Of a stretch of DNA of 42,752 nucleotides, positions 34,433-41,930 are shown piece by piece (position 1 is the stretch's first letter; each line of letters begins with the position of its first letter). The DNA comes from Candidatus Yonathbacteria bacterium RIFCSPLOWO2_01_FULL_43_27 (GTDB lineage: Bacteria > Patescibacteriota > Minisyncoccia > Phycocordibacterales > UBA1550). The position numbers and the translations under genes are program-made. Under the pieces are notes generated by a model. The model saw nothing but the letters and a program-made list of their open reading frames with translations. It made no database searches and was not told the origin of the DNA. Location: positions 16,790-59,541 of the forward strand of contig MHUV01000004.1 in NCBI GenBank assembly GCA_001823545.1, in the 5' to 3' direction.

Positions 34433-34693
34433 TTAAAAATCCTTATCTCCCTCTTCCGGGTTCAATATTTCAATACCGCTCTGTTCGTAAATTTCTTTTG
34501 AAAAATCTTTGAGGGGCTTAGCATAGAGGGGTGCTTCAGTGTCTTTCTCTAGGAAAATACCTTGTTTCTGCATTGTGGCACGAGATGCATCACTGAGTTC
34601 TTTTTCATCAAACACAACTCCATCAACACCTGAAGTATCATCATCAGAATTTTGAGAACTTGTAATAAGAATGTAATCGTCAGTTCCGCTCAT
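34433..34693 (-). CDS. Small acidic protein of unknown function
   Basis: 86 residues from MSGTDDYI. An upstream GTG start (34726) would lie within the promoter region and is rejected. The protein is rich in Asp and Glu, without Cys or membrane segments; the middle 'DGVVFDEKELSDASRATMQKQ' and end 'GIEILNPEEGDKDF' are its main features. It lies just past the beta-helix gene and has its own leaderless promoter (34700-34728). No family was recognised. Confidence 0.6.
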   Translation of the reverse strand: MSGTDDYILITSSQNSDDDTSGVDGVVFDEKELSDASRATMQKQGIFLEKDTEAPLYAKPLKDFSKEIYEQSGIEILNPEEGDKDF

Positions 34694-34699
34694 AGCAAA

Positions 34700-34728
34700 A
34701 GGGTACCATTTCTCATGACAATACACAA
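34700..34728 (-). promoter_or_regulatory. Promoter of the small acidic gene, leaderless
   Basis: TTGTGT (34728-34723), spacer 17, extended -10 TGG-TACCCT (34705-34700), then 6 bases to the ATG at 34693. It begins right at the end of the upstream gene. Confidence 0.6.
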
Positions 34729-37700
34729 TTACTTCCCTTCTAGCTTCGTACGCGTGAGTGGCCCCACATATCCCGATGCAGGAGTAATGTGATACTTTTG
34801 TTGGTACTTGATAACGGCAGATCTAGTTCCTGGGCCGAAGTAGGTGGTTTCATTGCCCGGAGAACCAGCGCCAGAGGATGCAATACGGGTTTCAATATCT
34901 GCATTGAGTAACTGTTGGAGTTTCTTTACATCGTCACCTTTAGAACCAATGGTGAGGTTACGATAGAAAGTGGTAGAGATGGTAGTGGAACCGTAGAGTT
35001 GGTTCAGTTTGGTTTTCGTAAGAGGGCCTACGGTACCTTGTGCAGGGGTAATAGCATACTTCTTCTGGAAGGCGATGATAGCGGACTTGGTACCGGGGCC
35101 AAAGGCACCATCGACAGGAGATGTGAGGGGGAGGAATCCTTCGATTTGGAGGATCTTTTGGAGTTCACGGACATCGGTACTGTCACGCATACCGTAGGTG
35201 ATGGCACTATCAGAGGAGAAGATGTAGGACGGATGGGAGGCATTCGGTACTTTAGTACAAGGTTTCCCTGTGATCGTAGAGTAGGTCGTGGTTTCGGTAC
35301 AGCCTGCTTCAATGATGGTGTAGGACACATTGGTTTGGGCGAGGGATGCTTGGGGAGTAACCGAGAGACCGAGGGTTGAAGTGTAGTTGGGTGCCTTATC
35401 GTAGGCGGAGAGCAAGGATCCGCCTGAATAAGAAGAATTACTGCTAGGGGGAGAGGATGGACTAGTGTGATTCGTGGCTTCTGCTTGCGGTTGAGCGGTA
35501 TTATCAGATACTTTTTCGAGGGGAGTCGGGTTTAATATTTTTGAAGTTTGCTTATTGTCAAATTCAATGGCCCCCTTATCCCAATTATTATCAAATCCTC
35601 TTGTTTTGCCAAACATATCCTTGTCGTAATTATTTCCAAGGCTATAGCCGGCCTTAGTGGGTACAAGAAGATGGTAACCGGAAAGAATGGTGCCCGTTGC
35701 GATTTCCTTATTTGTTTCCGTAATCTTATCTTCGCCGGATCCTTTGAACAGATTATAATCATGAGTTACGTCATTGCCGAATTTAGCCGACGGACTGTTG
35801 TGCCATAAATTATTATAGGCATTCACGTTGCTGATTTTTTTATAGATCGTAAATATCCTTCCGGAGCCGCCATTAGTAAGGTTGATGAAGGAGTTGTTAT
35901 AGATATTGATGTCATCTGCGTAGTAGGTGTCGGCTGAATCCCAGCTGCCGATTGCGCCATCATATGCGGTCGTGCCGAAATCCTTCGACCAGGTGAAAAT
36001 GTTTCCGTAGATGTCCCAATTTTTTGCCCTTCCCATGATGATCCCGCCGGTACTGACGTAATCTTTTATGATATTGTTTTTTATGACCACATTATGAGTA
36101 TCGCGAGCTGACCAGATTTCCGAATGTTGCGCCTGGTTTTGTCCGTTTCTTTCCAGTTGGCAGTTTTCAATCAGGATATTTGAAACATTCATAGTATATA
36201 GGATTGTCCTTGAGGAATGGTGCAGGTATGAATTCTTGAATATCCAATCGCTTCCGCCTTTAACTCCGTAAACGATGTCTTGTCCGATGTATCCGGGCTT
36301 AAAGCCAAGTGTCATTTCGATATGGTCGAAGACTAGATTGGAAACAGGATTCAAGATATTTACCGCCTTTGCTTTGTCGGAATCACTTGTAATTTTGATG
36401 CCATGACCGGACGTGAAGCTATTCGGGCCGCCGCCAACCTGGCCATCTATTTCATAATTACCGGTTGTGAATGAGATCGGCTCAAGTACAGCAGCGCCGT
36501 CGCCCATAGAATTCGTCCAGCCCGTATTTACGCCATGATCAGATGGAATCGCTTTCTTGATATAGATCCAACCGGTTCCGGCGTCACTGAATTTGTGGCT
36601 GGCATATTTTCCGTCAGCTAAATAATAAAGGGTATTTCTCGTTAAAGAAGCCGGCAAATCAGTAAAGGCATTTACCCAGTCTGAGCCATCGTTTTTCCCA
36701 GAAGCAGACGGGTTAACGTAAAAAAACTTTGTTGTTACAGGGATAGACTTTTTTTGTACGGTTGAGAGTGTAGCTGTGATTGTTTCAGTGTCGGATGAAA
36801 TTATGGCTGTTTGTGGTCCGCTGTATGGATTCGTCTCGGGAATGCTGGTGATTTTAATTATTTCGTCTGACCCCATATCCCATGGGTTTGTCCTATTTTG
36901 TCCGTCAATATCGTTAGAAAATGAAAAATTTGGATCAGCTGATAAGTCTACTCCTTGATCTTTAGCTGAATTATCAGTGTTTGAAAGGTGAAAATCTTTA
37001 TTTACAGAGTTTAAAAAGACGAAAGTCTGATTGAATTTATTACTCTGATCTGCAGGAATCCCAGAGATGGACTGACCAAGATTGGTTGCAGAGTAAGTTG
37101 TTTGAGAAACACCAAAACCGGAGTTAGATATGTCAGTCGTATTGTTGGTAAAAATAGAGTTTTTTAAGGTTGAAAATTTTGCATCCAAATATACTGCCGT
37201 TGCGTTATTCGCGTAAGTGCAATTATAAAAAAAACCATTAGTTCCGGTGAAGCGTATGCCGAAACTGGAATCATAGATAAGGCAATTTTTGACTTTGACA
37301 TTATCCCCTGAAAGGTAGAGGCCGATGCTGCTATTTTTAATTATGGAATTTGATATTTCCACCCCGCTTTGATATGAAAGTATGCCTTGTGATGTTGAGG
37401 TCTTATTGTCAATTTGTATTCCGTCGATTTTTACATAAGGCTCAACATTATAGATAGCCCTTCCGGAATTTGACAAACGATATTTCGCATCACTCCAAAC
37501 CCCGACATGTCTCGCTTCAGGTGCGGTATAGATCCTGATGTACCTCGTTGCATCGGTCGTCCAGCCATCAATCGTTACAGCCGTGGTATCGGGATTTGTC
37601 CACGTACCCTCAATCCTCGCTACCGCAATTTCATTAGTAACAGTAAGGTTTCGGTTTTCTGCAGCTTCCCACGCAGAAAGTGAGGTGTAACAGTTGGAGT

Positions 37701-37815
37701 ACCCCGTACAATCTTGGCGGATAATACGGATGGATTCGGTCGCTGCGGAGGAGAAGCTGGGAATGATAAAAAGGAGAACAAGAGAAAGTATATACACGAG
37801 GTGCTTAATGGACAT
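34729..37815 (-). CDS. Large secreted beta-helix protein with two peptidoglycan-binding domains
   Basis: 1028 residues from MSIKHLVYIL. A classic signal peptide (1-24, ending SFSSA) starts here, so the longer frame (37896) is rejected. Residues ~30-780 contain two right-handed beta-helix regions with recurring N-rich turns ('GVEISNSIIKNSSIGLYLSG', 'NIYNNSFINLTNGG'), as in pectate-lyase-like adhesins. A Ser/Pro linker follows (~800). The C-terminus has two peptidoglycan-binding type 1 domains (~881-942 and ~961-1028), each with 'FGPGT(K/R)SA(I/V)I'. Composition differs along the gene: the helix part is AT-rich, the C-terminal part GC-richer, suggesting a mosaic. Likely a wall-anchored surface protein. 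Confidence 0.85.
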   Translation of the reverse strand: MSIKHLVYILSLVLLFIIPSFSSAATESIRIIRQDCTGYSNCYTSLSAWEAAENRNLTVTNEIAVARIEGTWTNPDTTAVTIDGWTTDATRYIRIYTAPEARHVGVWSDAKYRLSNSGRAIYNVEPYVKIDGIQIDNKTSTSQGILSYQSGVEISNSIIKNSSIGLYLSGDNVKVKNCLIYDSSFGIRFTGTNGFFYNCTYANNATAVYLDAKFSTLKNSIFTNNTTDISNSGFGVSQTTYSATNLGQSISGIPADQSNKFNQTFVFLNSVNKDFHLSNTDNSAKDQGVDLSADPNFSFSNDIDGQNRTNPWDMGSDEIIKITSIPETNPYSGPQTAIISSDTETITATLSTVQKKSIPVTTKFFYVNPSASGKNDGSDWVNAFTDLPASLTRNTLYYLADGKYASHKFSDAGTGWIYIKKAIPSDHGVNTGWTNSMGDGAAVLEPISFTTGNYEIDGQVGGGPNSFTSGHGIKITSDSDKAKAVNILNPVSNLVFDHIEMTLGFKPGYIGQDIVYGVKGGSDWIFKNSYLHHSSRTILYTMNVSNILIENCQLERNGQNQAQHSEIWSARDTHNVVIKNNIIKDYVSTGGIIMGRAKNWDIYGNIFTWSKDFGTTAYDGAIGSWDSADTYYADDINIYNNSFINLTNGGSGRIFTIYKKISNVNAYNNLWHNSPSAKFGNDVTHDYNLFKGSGEDKITETNKEIATGTILSGYHLLVPTKAGYSLGNNYDKDMFGKTRGFDNNWDKGAIEFDNKQTSKILNPTPLEKVSDNTAQPQAEATNHTSPSSPPSSNSSYSGGSLLSAYDKAPNYTSTLGLSVTPQASLAQTNVSYTIIEAGCTETTTYSTITGKPCTKVPNASHPSYIFSSDSAITYGMRDSTDVRELQKILQIEGFLPLTSPVDGAFGPGTKSAIIAFQKKYAITPAQGTVGPLTKTKLNQLYGSTTISTTFYRNLTIGSKGDDVKKLQQLLNADIETRIASSGAGSPGNETTYFGPGTRSAVIKYQQKYHITPASGYVGPLTRTKLEGK

Positions 37816-37955
37816 GGCGATATATGTAATAATGATTAAATTAATTAGCATTAGTATATCGTGTTTTAGAGAAAAGAAGGAGAACGTTATCCACACTTCC
37901 CTGTCATTCTTTTTTTAGCATACCACACAAAAGTGCAAAAAATTAACAGGACGTG

Positions 37956-37961
37956 TATGAT
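37956..37961 (+). promoter_or_regulatory. -10 box of leaderless ruvA
   Basis: TATGAT ends 6 bases before the ATG at 37968. No good -35 was seen. Confidence 0.45.
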
Positions 37962-37967
37962 AGAAGT

Positions 37968-38546
37968 ATGATCGCCCACCTTTCAGGTACCCTTTTTTTT
38001 ACCAACGACCACTTCGTGGTGATTGATGTTAATGGTGTAGGGTACAAAGTACGTACCTCTCTCAACACGTTGCATACTCTCGAAAAAGAAGTGTCCAAAA
38101 AAATATCCCTTTGGATACATACGGTCGTCCGAGAAGACGTGTTTGACCTTTATGGCTTTTTACACAAAGAAGAACTCGATTTCTTTGAACTACTTATTAG
38201 TGTATCGGGTATTGGGCCAAAAAGTGGACTTGGTATTCTCAACATTGCTTCGGTAGCTAGTCTCAAAGAAGCAATTTCAAATGGTAATGCCGTTGCTCTT
38301 ACCAAAGTTTCTGGTATTGGTGCAAAAAATGCACAAAAAATAATCCTTGAACTCCGCGACAAGCTTGGCGGTGCTGGCAGTGAAATATATGGTGGTAAAC
38401 TTGATGAAGAACATGATGCTATTGAAGGACTTGTGGCGCTAGGATTTTCCGAGCGTGACGCACGAGAGGCACTCAAAAATGTATCCCCTGAAATCAAAGG
38501 TCCGAGTGCACGCATTAAGCACGCACTCAAACATCTCGGTCGGTAA
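37968..38546 (+). CDS. ruvA: Holliday junction helicase subunit RuvA
   Basis: 192 residues from MIAHLSGTL, the usual family start; a frame extension to 37953 is disfavoured. Domain I is an OB fold (FVVIDVNGVGYKV). Domain II has two helix-hairpin-helix motifs, 'LLISVSGIGPKSGLGIL' and 'LTKVSGIGAKNAQKIILEL', that grip the four-way junction. Domain III ('EGLVALGFSERDAREAL') contacts RuvB. Length is normal. ruvC lies 3.4 kb downstream on the same strand; ruvB is not in the window. Confidence 0.96.
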   Translation: MIAHLSGTLFFTNDHFVVIDVNGVGYKVRTSLNTLHTLEKEVSKKISLWIHTVVREDVFDLYGFLHKEELDFFELLISVSGIGPKSGLGILNIASVASLKEAISNGNAVALTKVSGIGAKNAQKIILELRDKLGGAGSEIYGGKLDEEHDAIEGLVALGFSERDAREALKNVSPEIKGPSARIKHALKHLGR

Positions 38547-38579
38547 ATTTTAAAACCAACGCTACAAACCATCGACACG

Positions 38580-38608
38580 TAGACTTTCCTGTTTTATTTC
38601 GCTATACT
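38580..38608 (+). promoter_or_regulatory. DoxX gene promoter, leaderless
   Basis: TAGACT (38580-38585), spacer 17, TATACT (38603-38608), then 6 bases to ATG 38615. Confidence 0.55.
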
Positions 38609-38614
38609 TTATGT

Positions 38615-39022
38615 ATGCTCAGTGTTTTTCCTCAATTATTTGATTACAGCTTTCTTGCAATCACCGTGCTCCGCGTTACGCTTGGTATTATTTTTATTTT
38701 TTTTGCCTACGGGAAACTATTTCGTGAACGCGCAATGCGTATCGCTTTTTTCGATAAGCTCTCTCTTCGTCCTGCAATTGTATTTTTCTCGATCGTTACC
38801 GGCCTTGAACTTATCGCTGGCATTTTTCTCACGATTGGGTTATTCACTCAAATAATGGCACTCATTACCGGAACACTTATGGTACTCGCCACCCTTATCA
38901 AGTGGCGTCGCCCTGACGTGCTTCCCTACAACACCGTGGAATTCTATATTCTTCTTGCACTTGTTTCCTACTCACTCGTCTTTCTGGGGCCTGGCTCGTT
39001 TGCGTTTGATTTTCCACTATAA
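38615..39022 (+). CDS. DoxX-family membrane protein
   Basis: 135 residues, four membrane helices. 'LRVTLGIIFIFFAYGKLF', 'ITGLELIAGIFLTIGLFTQIMALI' (with small changes) and 'FYILLALVSYSLVFLGPGSFAFD' match the DoxX fold. The C-terminal GPG-x-x-A-x-D is family-typical. Members are linked to redox or sulfur metabolism; substrate unknown. Confidence 0.85.
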   Translation: MLSVFPQLFDYSFLAITVLRVTLGIIFIFFAYGKLFRERAMRIAFFDKLSLRPAIVFFSIVTGLELIAGIFLTIGLFTQIMALITGTLMVLATLIKWRRPDVLPYNTVEFYILLALVSYSLVFLGPGSFAFDFPL

Positions 39023-39098
39023 AAACAAACGAGGCTCTGCAGGGTTTCTAAAAAGGATATTTTATGGTAGTATCCTTTTGTTAAACGTAAAAAAGTAA

Positions 39099-39171
39099 GC
39101 GCCCGTAGCTCAGTCGGTAGAGCAGCTCCCTTTTAAGGAGACGGTCGTTGGTTCGATTCCAACCGGGCGCA
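39099..39171 (+). tRNA. tRNA-Lys (anticodon TTT)
   Basis: 73 bases. Acceptor GCGCCCG/CGGGCGC, D-arm GCTC/GAGC, anticodon loop CTTTTAA with TTT at 34-36, T-arm GTTGG-TTCGATT-CCAAC. The top anticodon-stem pair is a G-A mismatch. CCA is not encoded. Confidence 0.97.
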
Positions 39172-39185
39172 CAAAGCGGAATTTC

Positions 39186-39211
39186 AAAAGAGCACCCTGC
39201 GGTGCTCTTTT
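39186..39211 (+). terminator. Terminator of tRNA-Lys
   Basis: The perfect 11-bp stem AAAAGAGCACC/GGTGCTCTTTT with loop CTGC lies 14 bases past the tRNA. Confidence 0.85.
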
Positions 39212-39214
39212 CGC

Positions 39215-39655
39215 TTTGTGCGAGACGGAGCGATATTTTGCGAGCACGCAAAATCGCGAGTCGGGGTCGCGGAAATTTTTGAGCGTCGGCGAGAAAATTA
39301 TCTGTGACCACAAAAGATCAAAAGGGTGTCCTGCGCGCTGTTTTTTAGTTGTGCGAGGCGCAGTGATGTTTTGCGAGCTCGCAAAACCACGAGCCAGGGT
39401 CGTGAAAATTTTTTGTGACGACAAAAAATTATTCCTGACCACAAACAAGGCAAGCTCCACCAGAAAGCAACTTAGCACACAAAACCACGAGTCGGGTGAG
39501 GTGCGAATACGTGGAGCACCGCAAGGACGGAGCGCGACGGCGCGAGGAGGGGTCGCGGGATTTTTCAGCAGAAAAATACCTGTGACCGCGGAAATTTTTG
39601 AGCGTCGGCGAGAAAATTATCTGTGACCACAAAAGATCAAAGGGGTGCCCTGCGG
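39215..39655 (+). repeat. Tandem array of structured hairpin repeats
   Basis: No gene is supported between the tRNA and 39768. Four units are seen, near 39219-39309, 39355-39440, 39491-39587 and 39587-39655. Each carries a CGCGA-N7-TCGCG-type stem or its remnant, then a T5-loop-A5 hairpin, then CTGTGACC or CCTGACC. 39268-39322 and 39587-39641 are identical over 55 bases. Units 1 and 2 differ at both partners of several stem pairs (ATTTTGCG/CGCAAAAT against GTTTTGCG/CGCAAAAC; CGCGA/TCGCG against CACGA/TCGTG), so structure is being kept. An inverted relative is at 33.2 kb. Confidence 0.85.
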
Positions 39656-39679
39656 CAAGTTTTTAGTTTTTCATCACAC

Positions 39680-39708
39680 TTGACATAGTATATTTAGTAC
39701 TGTAGAAT
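39680..39708 (+). promoter_or_regulatory. Strong promoter of the orphan gene at 39768
   Basis: TTGACA (39680-39685), spacer 17, TAGAAT (39703-39708). The leader is ~53 bases. Confidence 0.75.
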
Positions 39709-39767
39709 AGCACCAGATATATAGATTGATTCAAATAAACAATACTCTAAAAGAAAAGGAGTTGCCA

Positions 39768-40181
39768 ATGGAAAAGATGGAATCTGTTGACTACAAGGAG
39801 CCCTATTCGATCAAAGTTGGAAAGTTTCTTCTATTGAGGGACTTCGTTCTCTCTTCGTGTACCGGCTCTGCAAATTACTCGTTGGTCGAGGGCCGCGTGA
39901 TTGGTATCCTGCGCAAGGATCCGGAGGCCAAACCGCAGAAATACCTGTTAGGCCTCCTCACACGAGAGCCCCTGCGGGCGTTTATCGGAACGATATGGTT
40001 CGAAGGGAGGGGTGCCAGTGAAACGAGGTGGGTTTTAGAGGTTTATGGTCGCAAGCATGTCGAATTGCTCAAACAATTGGGCGAGGAAATGGCTTCGACT
40101 TTCAACACTCATATTGATATTCGTCTCGTGACCGAGCAACCGAAGTTCGAGACAACCTATGAGGACGATTTCCATCCGTAA
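39768..40181 (+). CDS. Orphan soluble protein of unknown function
   Basis: 137 residues from MEKMESVDY. A frame extension to 39726 is rejected because AAAAGGAG at 39754-39761 sets this start. It has no signal peptide or membrane helix. Likely alpha/beta, with 'YLLGLLTREPLRAFIGTIWFEGRG' and 'RWVLEVYGRKHVELLKQLGEEM' as the more regular parts. It has a promoter, Shine-Dalgarno site and terminator of its own and follows the repeat array. Composition is GC-richer than its neighbours, suggesting transfer. No family was recognised. Confidence 0.65.
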   Translation: MEKMESVDYKEPYSIKVGKFLLLRDFVLSSCTGSANYSLVEGRVIGILRKDPEAKPQKYLLGLLTREPLRAFIGTIWFEGRGASETRWVLEVYGRKHVELLKQLGEEMASTFNTHIDIRLVTEQPKFETTYEDDFHP

Positions 40182-40188
40182 CGTACCC

Positions 40189-40223
40189 GAGCCCCTCACA
40201 GAACGCAATTCTGCGAGGGGCTC
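40189..40223 (+). terminator. Terminator of the orphan gene
   Basis: A 15-base stem with one mismatch (GAGCCCCTC... with ...GAGGGGCTC), loop CGCAA, then AATTTTT. Confidence 0.9.
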
Positions 40224-40277
40224 AATTTTTATCTGAACTTGATTTTTACCATATCCGAATTGCGGAGCGATGATATA

Positions 40278-40306
40278 TTCTTTTAAAGAATACTCTGTGA
40301 TATTCT
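40278..40306 (+). promoter_or_regulatory. Promoter of the esterase gene, near-leaderless
   Basis: TTCTTT (40278-40283), spacer 17, TATTCT (40301-40306), then 8 bases to ATG 40315. Confidence 0.45.
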
Positions 40307-40314
40307 TACCTCAT

Positions 40315-41319
40315 ATGAAAAAAATATTTCTCCTTCTTTTAGTCATTGTGTTTACGTTTGTTGGTATTAAGTTTTACCAATCATCTCATACGAAGAAAAC
40401 TGATTCTCTTGATCAATACTTTTCTATTATCCACAACAACACCGAACGAAGATACCGAGTTCACATACCGACAACATACGACGAGAACAAAAAAACTCCT
40501 GTGATACTCAATCTTCATGGCGGTGGTGGAAACATCGACAGCATGGCAGATATGACAGGAATGAATGAAACCTCAGATAAGTATGGGTTCATCGTGGTAT
40601 ATCCTGAAGGCACGTTACAAAAAGTGCTGGGAAAATCCCTAGGGAGCTGGGACACGGGAATGATTAAAAAAATAATAACCGTTGACGACGTAGGATATAT
40701 TTCTGCAGTTATTGATGATGTAAAAACAAAATACAATATCGACGAAGCAAGAGTATATGCTACGGGAATATCAAATGGTGCGCAGATGTCCTACAAACTT
40801 GCGTGTGAACTGTCCAATAAAATAACTGCAATTGCTCCCGTTGCGTCGCAAGGAGCCTTTACGACCTGCCCACTTTCACGACCAGTGCCAACGATTCATT
40901 TTCACGGAACCGAGGACATCTGCGCTTCGTACAATGGTGGTCTTTGTGGAGGGTGTCTTCAAAAATATTTTGAGACCCTTATCGGAGTGAGCACGGCAGA
41001 CACCACCTACGCATGCGAGTCGGTTCCAAATTTTATAGAAAAATGGGTAAAAATAAACAACATATCAGAAGCACCGAAACTTGTTCTTGAAAAAGATACT
41101 GCTCGTTGTATTTCCTATGGAAACGGGCAAGACCGCGAAGTAGCCTTTTGTTCTGTTGGCAATATGGGGCATGCATGGCCGGGAGGTAATCATGGTATCG
41201 TTTGTGAAGATGCTGATAGTAAAAAATGTAAAGACTATATACGTGTTATGGGAAACACCAGCAACACAATCTCGGCGAATGAATTAATGTGGCAATTCTT
41301 TAGTAAATATTCTCTATAA
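40315..41319 (+). CDS. Secreted alpha/beta-hydrolase (PHB depolymerase / feruloyl esterase family)
   Basis: 334 residues from MKKIFLLLLV; the frame begins at 40270, but the promoter and signal segment favour this start. Signal anchor ~3-18. Oxyanion region LNLHGGGGN. Nucleophile S153 in GISNGAQ (GxSxG). Likely acid D201 in HGTEDICASYNG and His286 in GHAWPGG. Ten Cys outside the membrane segment (several in CGGC) suggest disulfides, which fits the DsbA-VKOR pair. Likely cleaves an ester in extracellular polymer or cell-surface material; true substrate unknown. Confidence 0.85.
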   Translation: MKKIFLLLLVIVFTFVGIKFYQSSHTKKTDSLDQYFSIIHNNTERRYRVHIPTTYDENKKTPVILNLHGGGGNIDSMADMTGMNETSDKYGFIVVYPEGTLQKVLGKSLGSWDTGMIKKIITVDDVGYISAVIDDVKTKYNIDEARVYATGISNGAQMSYKLACELSNKITAIAPVASQGAFTTCPLSRPVPTIHFHGTEDICASYNGGLCGGCLQKYFETLIGVSTADTTYACESVPNFIEKWVKINNISEAPKLVLEKDTARCISYGNGQDREVAFCSVGNMGHAWPGGNHGIVCEDADSKKCKDYIRVMGNTSNTISANELMWQFFSKYSL

Positions 41320-41328
41320 CTGTATTGT

Positions 41329-41356
41329 TTGACTTTTTATATCAGATTGATATCGT
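41329..41356 (+). promoter_or_regulatory. yebC promoter, near-leaderless
   Basis: TTGACT (41329-41334), spacer 16, TATCGT (41351-41356), then 8 bases to ATG 41365. Confidence 0.55.
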
Positions 41357-41364
41357 GTGAACGT

Positions 41365-41895
41365 ATGTCAGGACATAATAAATGGGCTCAGATCAAACAC
41401 AAAAAAGCTGCGACGGACAGCAAGAAGAGCAAAATCTTTGGAAAATTCTCTCGCCTTATTACGGTCGAATCAAAGAAAGCTCTCGGTGACACCTCTTCCC
41501 CAGGACTTCGCGTGGTAATCGAACGCGCGCAAAAAGAAAATATGACTGCCGATGCTATTGATCGCGCGGTAAAAAAAGGAATGGGGAGCGACGCAGGTTC
41601 TATGGAGCCGGTACTTTTTGAAGCATACGGCCCCGGTGGATGCGCGCTTCTCCTAGAAGGACTTACCGACAATAAAAATCGCACGGTTGCGGAAATTAAA
41701 CATATTCTTTCTAAGCGGGGGCTTTCTCTCGCAGGACAAGGTGCTGCGGTATGGGCGTTCACGCATACTCATGAAGGATACGAACCAACCACCACCATCC
41801 CCCTCTCTCCAGAAGACGAACAGGTACTTTCTGAAATTCTCGAGGAGCTCGATGAACACGACGATATCCAAGAAGTCTACACGAACGCGGAGTAA
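41365..41895 (+). CDS. yebC: YebC/PmpR/TACO1-family protein
   Basis: 176 residues from MSGHNKWAQIKHKKAATDS, the invariant family start; the longer frame from 41329 runs through the promoter. The body has 'FGKFSRLITVESKKALGD', 'IERAQKENMTADAIDRAVKKG' and 'EAYGPGGCALLLEGLTDNKNRTVAEIKHIL'. The C-terminal third is shorter than the usual ~245 residues: domain 3 ends early ('ELDEHDDIQEVYTNAE'), which is common in CPR. Members aid translation of difficult sequences or act as regulators. Upstream of ruvC, as in many bacteria. Confidence 0.93.
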   Translation: MSGHNKWAQIKHKKAATDSKKSKIFGKFSRLITVESKKALGDTSSPGLRVVIERAQKENMTADAIDRAVKKGMGSDAGSMEPVLFEAYGPGGCALLLEGLTDNKNRTVAEIKHILSKRGLSLAGQGAAVWAFTHTHEGYEPTTTIPLSPEDEQVLSEILEELDEHDDIQEVYTNAE

Positions 41896-41914
41896 AACGA
41901 AGGAAGAGGTATTA

Positions 41915-41923
41915 TGCTACTAT
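41915..41923 (+). promoter_or_regulatory. Extended -10 of leaderless ruvC
   Basis: TGC-TACTAT (hexamer 41918-41923) ends 7 bases before ATG 41931. Confidence 0.5.
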
Positions 41924-41930
41924 AGTTCAT

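Noticed and set aside
38150-38578. 142-residue ORF opposite ruvA
   Set aside because: It overlaps the well-supported ruvA in another frame and has no domain signal.
39215-39655. CRISPR array
   Set aside because: Repeat units are long, differ from each other and lie in tandem without regular unique spacers; no cas genes are nearby.
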